A stretch of 34,124 nucleotides of DNA from contig CAKMKJ010000015.1 of NCBI GenBank assembly GCA_927443345.1, forward strand, positions 1-34,124. The letters run 5' to 3'. Every line of letters starts with the position of its first letter. Position 1 is the stretch's first letter. The notes beneath the pieces are model-generated. The model made no database searches. It was given only the letters and a program-made list of their open reading frames with translations, and was not told where the DNA came from. This document shows positions 26,628-33,630 of this stretch, piece after piece. The stretch is from an uncultured Anaerolineaceae bacterium. GTDB lineage: Bacteria > Chloroflexota > Anaerolineae > Anaerolineales > Anaerolineaceae. Made by a program: the position numbers and the translations under genes.

Positions 26628-27576
26628 CGAGTGGTTTACCAATTGTTTGATAGTAGCTTTCAATTGAGGCTTGCATCTCGGAACCTGACAGAAGCAGATA
26701 ACGAGTACGAGAGACTGATGTCATCAGTTTTCCTGGAGACAACTTGTACTGATCTTTGATCTGGTCAATTGCTGCTTGTGGATCTTCTTGCACAGATTGG
26801 ATAGCGCTTGCCAATGCCGAGTTGAAATCTCTAAGGAAGGCTTCATTTTCAGCAGCCCAATCGGGATTCACCAAAGAAGCCACTTGAGGATAACCATGCT
26901 GGCTGCCAGTGCTACGGTTCCATTCTTTTGCGAGATCAAGTGAAATGAACACATTAGGTTGACCTTCGACCAGTGTAACCATAGGTTCAGGAAGAACCAC
27001 TGCATCTGCTTTACCTTGTTTGAGTAGTTCAATAGAAGACTCAAAGGGTGAATAGACAGCCGAGATGTCTTCTTTCCAGGTCATTCCCTCTGAGGCTGCC
27101 AGGAATCCGACTACCTCATCGATGGGAGAACCCTCAAACGGAACATAGATGGATTTGCCAACCAATTCCTTCAGGCTGGTGACCGGTGTGCCATAAGTTA
27201 CCAAATAGGAGAGACCTGAAACAATTGAATTGGCTGCTTGAACCGGCACACCATTCTTATAAAGATCAATCCCGACTGACAAACCACTGACCAAAATTGA
27301 AACATCCCCGCGGATGAACTCAGTGTTAGCTTGTGACTGATCGGCGAACAGAATCATTTTTACATGGGGAAACTGGCGGGCAGCCAGAATTACCGGGATA
27401 GATGAAGTAGACATGGGCGCATAGATTGTGATTTGTTCGATAAAATCTGGAGAAACTGTAGTCTTGGTGTCTGCTTTTTCGCCTTGAGTTGACGTGCCTT
27501 TTGAAGTTGAACTGCAACCACTCATGGTGCTTAAAAATAACCCAAGAATCAGAATTACCAGTAATTTGTTTTTCAT
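26587..27576 (-). CDS. ABC importer substrate-binding lipoprotein (SsuA/NMT1-like)
   Basis: I start it at ATG 27576 (329 residues), with aaggaaa upstream. There MKNKLLVILILGLFLSTMSGC is a standard lipoprotein signal with the cysteine at the end of STMSGC; a frame from 27618 adds 14 unlikely residues. The mature protein has the two-lobe layout of NMT1/SsuA-like proteins: a first lobe with VILAARQFP, a hinge with GKSIYVPFEGSPID and GKADAVVLPEPMVTLV, typical of the aromatic-sulfonate, nitrate and HMP-binding relatives. It should deliver the unknown ligand to the permease-ATPase pair. The preceding four-CBS gene ends 117 nt upstream. Confidence 0.9.
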   Translation of the reverse strand: MKNKLLVILILGLFLSTMSGCSSTSKGTSTQGEKADTKTTVSPDFIEQITIYAPMSTSSIPVILAARQFPHVKMILFADQSQANTEFIRGDVSILVSGLSVGIDLYKNGVPVQAANSIVSGLSYLVTYGTPVTSLKELVGKSIYVPFEGSPIDEVVGFLAASEGMTWKEDISAVYSPFESSIELLKQGKADAVVLPEPMVTLVEGQPNVFISLDLAKEWNRSTGSQHGYPQVASLVNPDWAAENEAFLRDFNSALASAIQSVQEDPQAAIDQIKDQYKLSPGKLMTSVSRTRYLLLSGSEMQASIESYYQTIGKPLDENFSDFYFSATH

Positions 27577-27670
27577 ACTTACATTTCCTTTTATAGACAT
27601 TATTAATAAACCCATCACTAGTGTTGTGAGAGAGAATAAATAGAGTAATAATGAACTATTTGAGAGTGTC

Positions 27671-27690
27671 TACCCTCGAAAAGCGGGGTA
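27671..27690 (-). terminator. Weak hairpin between CBS protein and binding-protein genes
   Basis: taccct/ggggta with an 8-nt loop, 3 nt past the CBS gene's stop codon. There is no T-tract, so it is at most a partial terminator or processing site; read-through to the ABC genes remains possible. Confidence 0.3.
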
Positions 27691-27693
27691 ATC

Positions 27694-28530
27694 CTAATAG
27701 AATTTTTGAATCACCATTAAGAACAAATCACTTTCAGTAAGAATACCGATCAGTTTCTTTTTCTCATCAAGAACGGGCAATACATGGATTTTCTGTTTAA
27801 CCATTATTCTGGCAGCTTCATTGACTTCAATATTCTGCCCAATGGTCATTACATCTTTTGTCATCAACTTTTCAAGATCCTGAGTGAGAATCTTCAACGA
27901 GAGTTCCTGATTATTACGTGAAGCCAGACGGGAAGGATCACTGCTCATCAGATCAGTACGAGTCACCAGACCGACTAGGTGATCATTTTCAACCACAGGT
28001 AAACTACGGATTCTCTTGGTGCCCATCAGACTGTGCGCTTCAAGCAGGCTGGTATAACGGCCTACAGTTACGACTTCATCTGTCATGCAGTTTTGCACTA
28101 ACACCGGTTTTGACAGTTCGGGATAACCAGTGATCAAGAACCTCAAAACATCAGAATTGGTTAATATTCCAACCAGGCTACCTTTTACAACCACTGGCAG
28201 CGCAGTAATTTTGTTTTCAAGCATCACCCTCGCAGCTTTGGGTACGGTGGAATCAGGAGTTACGGTTAACGGCTTGAGGGTCATCACATCCCTAACTTTG
28301 CCATCCTCGAAATCAGCGTTGCTGTTCCAAGTTTCAATTCCGAGCACTGAAAGATCAAGACGCAGCAATCCGCGTTTGGTAATAATGCCCACCAGCTTAT
28401 TGTCTTTCATAACCGGAAGTGCTCTAATTTTATTTTCCGAGATCAAGCTTCGTGCATCCTTCAAGGTTGTATCAGGCGTTACAGTTATTACTTTTGACGA
28501 CATCCAGGCTTTTACAAGTCGATTTTCCAT
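27694..28530 (-). CDS. Protein of four tandem CBS domains
   Basis: 278 residues made only of CBS repeats at about 9-58, 77-133, 143-198 and 219-271, forming two Bateman modules. Each repeat has the form 'MT..V.TV.P...L.EA...M....I..LPVV....LVGI.T..DL'. CBS modules bind adenine nucleotides or NADH and serve as energy or redox sensors, but no effector domain is attached, so it must act through a partner protein. GGAGGGA sits 5-6 nt before the ATG. It lies between a response regulator and an ABC-hydrogenase block on the same strand, which would fit a sensor of cell energy state (inference). A short palindrome atact/agtat (28561-28573) overlaps a candidate -10 (TATACT on the minus strand). Confidence 0.9.
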   Translation of the reverse strand: MENRLVKAWMSSKVITVTPDTTLKDARSLISENKIRALPVMKDNKLVGIITKRGLLRLDLSVLGIETWNSNADFEDGKVRDVMTLKPLTVTPDSTVPKAARVMLENKITALPVVVKGSLVGILTNSDVLRFLITGYPELSKPVLVQNCMTDEVVTVGRYTSLLEAHSLMGTKRIRSLPVVENDHLVGLVTRTDLMSSDPSRLASRNNQELSLKILTQDLEKLMTKDVMTIGQNIEVNEAARIMVKQKIHVLPVLDEKKKLIGILTESDLFLMVIQKFY

Positions 28531-28634
28531 TTAGTCCCTCCAAAGTCAATGCCAATTTTCATACTCAGAGTATAGTGTTTACCATTGATTCACACATCGG
28601 AATAAAAGGTGAACATTTTGACCCAAATCGATGA

Positions 28635-28666
28635 GAACGGCATCATCATTAATGATGATGCCGTTC
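28635..28666. terminator. Perfect 32-bp palindrome after the response regulator gene
   Basis: gaacggcatcatcatt (28635-28650) is followed directly by its exact complement (28651-28666). As RNA it folds into a long stem with a tiny loop. It lies 37 nt past the regulator's stop codon and 105 nt before the CBS gene. It is likely a terminator or RNA stabiliser, though without a T-tract on the minus strand. Confidence 0.7.
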
Positions 28667-28703
28667 ATTATTTTGAATGATTTGTGTAAGAAATGTTGGA
28701 TTT

Positions 28704-29384
28704 TTAGTTTGATGTTCCGTTTTCATCTTGCACTTGGGAGATCACCCCTGCCCGCATCGCGTAGACAACCGCCTGTGTGCGGCTGGAAACATCAAGTTTT
28801 GCCAAAACTCTGCTCACATGCGTGTGCACCGTTGCTGCACTGAGAACCATGATTTTTGCAATTTCCTGATTGGAGTGCCCTTTTGCCATCAAACGCAAAA
28901 CATCCAGTTCACGTTCAGTGAGTTTTTCAATCAAACCCGTTTGTTCATCGCTATTATTGATTTGTTTAAGTACATGGCCAACTACAGAGGGATGCAGCCA
29001 GGGTTCACCTTTGGCGATAGAACGTATCGCCTGAAGTATATCTGGTTCAGGTGCATCCTTAAGAATGAAACCGATTGCGCCAGCATTAAGTGCTGGCATG
29101 ACTCTATCGCTTTTATTGACACCAGAAAAAATGAGTACATTAATTGAAGGATTAATTTTTCGAATTTCTCGAGTGGCTTCAATTCCATCCATTTCTGGCA
29201 TAATCAAATTCATCAGAACAACATTAGGAACCTGAGACTTCGCCAATTCAATCGCTTTGCGTCCATTGCTTGCCACACCTACCAACTCAATATCCGGGTG
29301 GTTCTTTACCATAGATACAAGCCCACTAAGGACCACCGGGTAGTCGTCTACAATTAAAAGTCGAATAGTTGTACTTTCTTTCAT
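28704..29384 (-). CDS. NarL/FixJ-type response regulator with Asn at the phosphoacceptor site
   Basis: 226 residues: receiver domain 8-125 and LuxR-type helix-turn-helix about 155-215 (LTERELDVLRLMAKGHSNQEIA, then VHTHVSRVLAKLDVSSRTQA). The receiver keeps the acidic pair D13-D14, the switch serine S87 and lysine K109. However, the phosphorylated Asp is Asn59, in VVLMNLIMPEMDG (codon AAT at 29208-29210 on the minus strand). Ordinary phosphorylation should therefore be impossible; the protein may be constitutive, ligand-controlled or regulated through a partner. No histidine kinase is in the window. It is divergent from the MFS gene and faces three tandem repeats in the shared control region. 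Confidence 0.93.
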   Translation of the reverse strand: MKESTTIRLLIVDDYPVVLSGLVSMVKNHPDIELVGVASNGRKAIELAKSQVPNVVLMNLIMPEMDGIEATREIRKINPSINVLIFSGVNKSDRVMPALNAGAIGFILKDAPEPDILQAIRSIAKGEPWLHPSVVGHVLKQINNSDEQTGLIEKLTERELDVLRLMAKGHSNQEIAKIMVLSAATVHTHVSRVLAKLDVSSRTQAVVYAMRAGVISQVQDENGTSN

Positions 29385-29452
29385 GGATAATCAACCAAAC
29401 CTTTTGTGACCATCATTATTTAAGCTAATTGTACCTTATTTAACTTCCAAGC

Positions 29453-29492
29453 TTTCGTACAACAGTTTCGTACAACAGTTTTCTTACAAAAG
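29453..29492. repeat. Three tandem 13-bp repeats, probable regulator binding sites
   Basis: tttcgtacaacag occurs at 29453-29465 and 29466-29478, then with two changes (tttcttacaaaag) at 29480-29492. The 13-14 bp period is not a full helical turn. The array ends 21 bp upstream of the MFS -35 element, a classical activator position, and about 70 bp from the regulator start codon. Confidence 0.75.
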
Positions 29493-29513
29493 ACACCCTC
29501 GTTTTTCCGCTAT

Positions 29514-29542
29514 TTGACGCTTACCCTGATCGGGTCTAAAAT
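29514..29542 (+). promoter_or_regulatory. Sigma70-type promoter of the MFS gene
   Basis: TTGACG (29514-29519), 17-nt spacer, TAAAAT (29537-29542). Transcription would start near 29549, leaving a leader of about 38 nt before the ATG, with GAGGAG at 29575-29580 as ribosome site. Confidence 0.75.
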
Positions 29543-29586
29543 AAGTCATTCTCACAACACCCTATAACCTTACTGAGGAGCGTTTC

Positions 29587-30903
29587 ATGGACGTAACCGA
29601 AGCCAAAGATATAAAGCCCAGAATGAACCGGGGGGCTAAAACGACTGTGGCGGTGTTTTTCGTTTTCATGCTCTTGCACCAAACTGATAAGCTTTTAATC
29701 GGCCCGCTCCAAACCCCCATCATGGATACCTTTAAAATGACTTACACACAATGGGGATTGATAAACTCTGGTGCGTTGATAGTTGGTACGCTCTTCTATC
29801 CACTTTGGGGATGGTTGAGTGACAAATATAACCGCGGCAAACTCTTGGCACTTGCTTCGTTTATATGGGGATCCACAACCTGGTTAAGCGCTCTTGCACC
29901 CAACTTCAAAACCTTTTTATTGACCCGTTCTTCTACCGGTATTGATGACTCAAGCTACCCCGGTATGTACAGCTTGATCTCTGATCTTTATTCTCCAAAA
30001 GTCCGCGGCAAGGTTTATGGGATTTTGCAATTGACCCAACCCATCGGTTATCTGATCGGTATGGTTGTTGCGCTGATGCTCACTGAAGTTGTCGGAGGGT
30101 GGCAAAACATCTTCATTATTACCGGTTCTCTTGGCATCGTGCTGGCTGTGGTGATTTACTTCACGGTCAAGGATGTCCCCCGCGGTAGCTGTGAAACCGA
30201 ATTGCAAGGCGTCGAAGTTCAACAGCATAAATTTAACTGGAAGGCTCTTAGCCAAATCTTCAAAAAGAAAAGCCTGTGGATGGTATACGCCCAGGGATTT
30301 GCGGGGGTATTTCCATGGAACGTGATAACCTATTACATTTTTGGGTATTTGGGAACCGAACGCGGATACGATGAAACAACAACCTTAATGGTCATGGGCC
30401 CCGCGATTCTTCTGATGGCTGCCGGGTATCCAACAGGAGGATGGCTAGGAGACAAACTATTCAAGAAAACCAAAGGTGGTCGTTTGATTGCCAGTGAGAT
30501 TGGTGTCGTTTTAGGGATGGTTGGACTTTTCCTAGCGATGAACACACCCAATGAACAGGTTCTTATGTTTGGTATCTTGCTTTGCCTCACAGCATTTTTC
30601 ATGCCCTTCGCATCCCCGAACATCATCTCCACAATGTATGATGTGACGCTGCCTGAAGTGCGTTCTTCTGCCCAATCTGTTGAGAGTCTGATCGAAACCG
30701 CTGGTGCCTGGACGGCTCCTATCCTTGCCGGTGTGCTGGCAGACGCAACTTCAGTTGGTTTTTCAATAAAGTTGATCTGCACCGCAGCATGGTCTTTGTG
30801 CGTTGTATTCCTTCTTGCCGCCATATTCTTCATTCCGAAAGATATCAATGCCCTTCACAAAGAACTTGAAGCACGTGCCTTAGAAGCTGCAAAATCAAGT
30901 TAA
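29587..30903 (+). CDS. MFS transporter
   Basis: 438 residues with the usual 12 helices in two bundles. After helix 2, GWLSDKYNRGKLLAL is the MFS motif A (G-x-L-x-D-x-x-x-R-G/R). TRSSTGIDDSSYPGMYSLISDLYSPKVRGKVYG corresponds to the helix 4-5 region typical of spinster-like or organic-anion MFS members; acidic D-D in helix 4 is notable. A second-half motif A copy is GWLGDKLFKKTKGGR. The substrate is unknown; sugars, organic acids or lipids are possible. GAGGAG precedes the ATG. It is transcribed from its own promoter, divergently from the response regulator, and followed by an 8-bp hairpin. That regulator, with three tandem repeats between, is the obvious candidate controller. Confidence 0.92.
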   Translation: MDVTEAKDIKPRMNRGAKTTVAVFFVFMLLHQTDKLLIGPLQTPIMDTFKMTYTQWGLINSGALIVGTLFYPLWGWLSDKYNRGKLLALASFIWGSTTWLSALAPNFKTFLLTRSSTGIDDSSYPGMYSLISDLYSPKVRGKVYGILQLTQPIGYLIGMVVALMLTEVVGGWQNIFIITGSLGIVLAVVIYFTVKDVPRGSCETELQGVEVQQHKFNWKALSQIFKKKSLWMVYAQGFAGVFPWNVITYYIFGYLGTERGYDETTTLMVMGPAILLMAAGYPTGGWLGDKLFKKTKGGRLIASEIGVVLGMVGLFLAMNTPNEQVLMFGILLCLTAFFMPFASPNIISTMYDVTLPEVRSSAQSVESLIETAGAWTAPILAGVLADATSVGFSIKLICTAAWSLCVVFLLAAIFFIPKDINALHKELEARALEAAKSS

Positions 30904-30987
30904 TTAAGAACGAAAATCCAGTCTTGCTGCATGAGAAATTCAATTGTTTCGTTAGAAATGTGTCCGAAAAGTCATGCTAGTCTTTGA

Positions 30988-31009
30988 ATGTGGGGGATAA
31001 ACCCCACAT
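30988..31009 (+). terminator. Hairpin after the MFS gene
   Basis: An 8-bp stem atgtgggg/ccccacat with loop gataaa, about 85 nt after the MFS stop codon. It is not followed by a T-tract. It probably ends or stabilises the transcript. Confidence 0.5.
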
Positions 31010-31125
31010 AATGATGATTAATTGATGTCGCACCCCATCATAATGCCAATAATTTTGTAAAATTTATCCTTCATGTGGGAGGATTGTGAAGTCTTAAAAT
31101 ACAAATAGGGGGTTTCGGCTGTACT

Positions 31126-31263
31126 TCAAGGACACAATGGCTCGGAGGCAATATCTCCCAGGCATAATACCCGTTCAACTTGACGGCTATTATGGTCCGC
31201 AATTACTTTTTCGATGGCTGGCACGTTTTCATGTAAATCATAGAGTATGGCAATCTTGGTCAT
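31126..31263 (-). pseudogene. Metallophosphoesterase, truncated N-terminal fragment
   Basis: The 45-codon frame from ATG 31263 begins MTKIAILYDLHENVPAIEKV and continues to VERVLCLGDIASEPLCP. It matches the start of YfcE/MJ0936-like phosphodiesterases (usually 'M.KIAILSDIHGN..AL..VL.....D.V..LGDI'). The metal-binding D-x-H and G-D pairs are present, but SDIHGN has become YDLHEN and the protein stops where the catalytic core should continue, without the downstream N-H and G-H motifs. A ribosome-like AGGA lies just before the ATG. This is best read as a decaying remnant of a gene of about 230 residues. Confidence 0.75.
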
Positions 31264-31396
31264 GTAAGATCCTGTGTGAACTAATCATAAATTATTCGAT
31301 AATGTGATGAAAAACCGGAATGAGGATTCGCAGATTTTCAATAATTTGAATTGTTACCAACTCTGTCATCAACAAGAATACAACAATCTTTGTTGA

Positions 31397-31582
31397 CTAT
31401 GCTGAAACTGGTTTGAGTATGGGTTTAAGTTTACCCATCAGGTTATCGAGATTCTCTGGGGCTGCCATTGCTCCACAGTGAAGCGGGATGAGAAATGACA
31501 GAATATACCAGGGAGATTTGGCCAGCACAATTCCGATCAAAAAGGTTCCAATCACGAGCAGCCTGGCAAAAAGTATTGACAA
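31397..31582 (-). CDS. Small hydrophobic protein
   Basis: 61 residues from a TTG at 31582, 5 nt after the preceding gene's stop codon. There are two short hydrophobic segments (about 5-22 and 24-40), then a polar, basic tail. The pattern 'ARLLVIGTFLIGIVLAKSPWYILSF' is vaguely like the small DUF2892/YgaP-type membrane proteins, but I cannot confirm the family. It could be translationally coupled to the upstream membrane glycosyltransferase gene, or be a degraded fragment; a GTG a few codons inside is an alternative start. Confidence 0.4.
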   Translation of the reverse strand: MSILFARLLVIGTFLIGIVLAKSPWYILSFLIPLHCGAMAAPENLDNLMGKLKPILKPVSA

Positions 31583-31587
31583 TACCT

Positions 31588-33630
31588 CTAATTTTTAATC
31601 TGTAAAGGAATATTTATCAACTTTATTTGTGTTACAGAAAATAACTGGGGAACATTTGCATCTTGATAAGTATCAAATAGAGAATAATAAGTATCCCAAA
31701 AAACCTGATCTGAAGAGCAAACTAGAACATGAGTATAGCCTTGATCATTCAGCAGCCTCATCCACTCATCTGGGCTCATTTCAATGGAATTCTCATCATC
31801 AATGGTTAGTAAGTTTCCATCATTTTCAGGCGAATAAACCAATCGCCAACCATAATTGTTAGTGGCAATTGGTGTTAAATGGTACTTCATCATGTAATGA
31901 CTCAACCCATAGTATGAGTCAACTTGCCAAATGACAAAAATTTTATCTTTTCTAGAAAAATTTTCTTTGGCTACTTTCGAGATACGACTAACTTCAAACC
32001 TTCGCGAATCATCAGGGGAATTTGGAGAATGAATATAAGCTGACAAGGGTGTAATAAGCACGAAGACAAGCATTAACGCTGCAGTTATCACACTTGAAGC
32101 CTTGGCATTAATTCCTGGAATTTCAATTGAATCTTGTTGGTAGATAATGCATAGAATAAGTAACCACCATCCTAAAAGGTAACTTGAGAGATATCTATTT
32201 ACACTCGGAACACCGATTCCAGCCATAGGTGGAAAATAATAAATATATGCAAATAGTAAAGTAAAACCATAAATGACAATTCCGAGGAATAAGATAATCG
32301 TGGTTTGGGATAAGGCGCTTTCTTTTCGAGATTGTTTTGAGGTGAATGAATATATCAATAAAGAAGTGAACAAGATAAACAGCAAGGCATTAAACGATGT
32401 AATTCGAACAGTTTCAAAAGTTTGCGTAGAAACATTGGAAACAAAGTTTTGAATAATTAATTTCGTCCGATAAGGAATATTTACAGTAAAAGTACGAAGT
32501 ATCCCAGTTAAGCTGATATTTATCGCAGTTGGTTGATCCAAAACATAGGTGTTTTTGTCATAGCGAGCTGCTTGGTCTTCTAACTTACCGAGATAAAATA
32601 CAGGGTCTCCCGGATAAATCTCTTCGATAGAAACAGGATTATCATTAAAACTCAGATTGACAGCTATTTTGCTAAATTGCTTTGTGTGGATGTTCCAACT
32701 TATTAACGACAATACTGTCAAACTGATAATTATGAGAATCTTGGGTTGCACCAATAAAGTTAAAAAGGATTTCCATAAGCCCTTTATGGAATGGACTTGA
32801 TTTTTTTCCAAAAGCACATTAAGAAAAAGCACAACGATGCAAATTAAAGCAAGAAGAAATCCTAAAGGTTTTGTTAATGTAAGCGCTACTGCGGCAAAAA
32901 TTATGGCAACAACTCGATCGTTGGCTAAATTGTTATTAAATACAGCCAAAGCCAATCCTATCCCAAAAAGCAATCCGATTGTTAAATCAACATACAAAGA
33001 CTGAAATCTTAGGTCAATAGGAAATATAGCAAGGACACATAGGAGAAATACCGACAAATATTTTTTCCAGTTTCCCCATTTATTATTAGGAAGGATGGCA
33101 ATGACTGAGCTAAATGACAGTAGTAAATGTGCGAAATACGCGCTGGACTCTGAGTTGTTCAGGATTGTTCCAACAAAATATTGAAATAGTGCTGTAAATG
33201 GTGGGTAATTATTGACTAAAAAATTACTAGTTATATCAGGCAGATGGTTGGTCGCCATCAAATACCGAAATATTAGTCCCCAATAAGAGAACTCATCCCA
33301 CTTATAAAATAATGTTCCCAAGGTATAAAATGCGATTAACAGAAAAGTGATTAGCCAAACAACTAATGGAAGTGATAAGGTTTTGTTCTCTTTTGGAGTT
33401 TTTTTTTGCCAATCCAGAATAGAAAGAATCCCCATGCCAATCAGTACTATAATCGTGATAACCAAACCCGGTTTGAGAAAATTGAATAAGGCGAAAACAT
33501 ATAAACCAATCGTTATCCCGCCAATTGTTATAAATGGGGCTAAGAATTGAGATATTGATAACTTGCGGACCAGAAATAGAATTCCTGAGCCAAGTAGAAT
33601 AAATAGAAAGAATATTTTTACTATTATCAT
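31588..33630 (-). CDS. Polytopic membrane protein, GT-C-like glycosyltransferase
   Basis: 680 residues, about 13 helices, then a polar exported tail of about 150 residues. The first long loop reads LFYKWDEFSYWGLIFRYL (107-124), followed by FLVNNYPPFTALFQYF (about 137-152). The W-D-x-x-S-x-W...Y-P motif pair also occurs in the 459-residue protein at 16250-17629, so I place both in one family. W-D with an acidic second residue in the first exported loop suggests the catalytic base of a GT-C transferase. The tail begins near VSRISKVAKENFSRKDK and includes YTHVLVCSSDQ. A ggtgga ribosome site lies upstream of the ATG. The gene is not preceded by another within the window. Confidence 0.75.
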   Translation of the reverse strand: MIIVKIFFLFILLGSGILFLVRKLSISQFLAPFITIGGITIGLYVFALFNFLKPGLVITIIVLIGMGILSILDWQKKTPKENKTLSLPLVVWLITFLLIAFYTLGTLFYKWDEFSYWGLIFRYLMATNHLPDITSNFLVNNYPPFTALFQYFVGTILNNSESSAYFAHLLLSFSSVIAILPNNKWGNWKKYLSVFLLCVLAIFPIDLRFQSLYVDLTIGLLFGIGLALAVFNNNLANDRVVAIIFAAVALTLTKPLGFLLALICIVVLFLNVLLEKNQVHSIKGLWKSFLTLLVQPKILIIISLTVLSLISWNIHTKQFSKIAVNLSFNDNPVSIEEIYPGDPVFYLGKLEDQAARYDKNTYVLDQPTAINISLTGILRTFTVNIPYRTKLIIQNFVSNVSTQTFETVRITSFNALLFILFTSLLIYSFTSKQSRKESALSQTTIILFLGIVIYGFTLLFAYIYYFPPMAGIGVPSVNRYLSSYLLGWWLLILCIIYQQDSIEIPGINAKASSVITAALMLVFVLITPLSAYIHSPNSPDDSRRFEVSRISKVAKENFSRKDKIFVIWQVDSYYGLSHYMMKYHLTPIATNNYGWRLVYSPENDGNLLTIDDENSIEMSPDEWMRLLNDQGYTHVLVCSSDQVFWDTYYSLFDTYQDANVPQLFSVTQIKLINIPLQIKN

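Larger units (their letters stand above)
30904..31396. other. Spacer with hairpin and metallophosphoesterase remnant
   Basis: It contains the terminator-like hairpin and the truncated gene listed separately. The remainder shows no family similarity. Confidence 0.5.

Noticed and set aside
27577-27618. 14-codon N-terminal extension of the binding lipoprotein
   Set aside because: It would bury the lipoprotein signal peptide behind polar residues; ATG 27576 has an aaggaaa ribosome site.
30333-30848. 171-codon minus-strand frame
   Set aside because: It is entirely antisense to the MFS gene, whose motifs and promoter are clear; low-complexity translation.
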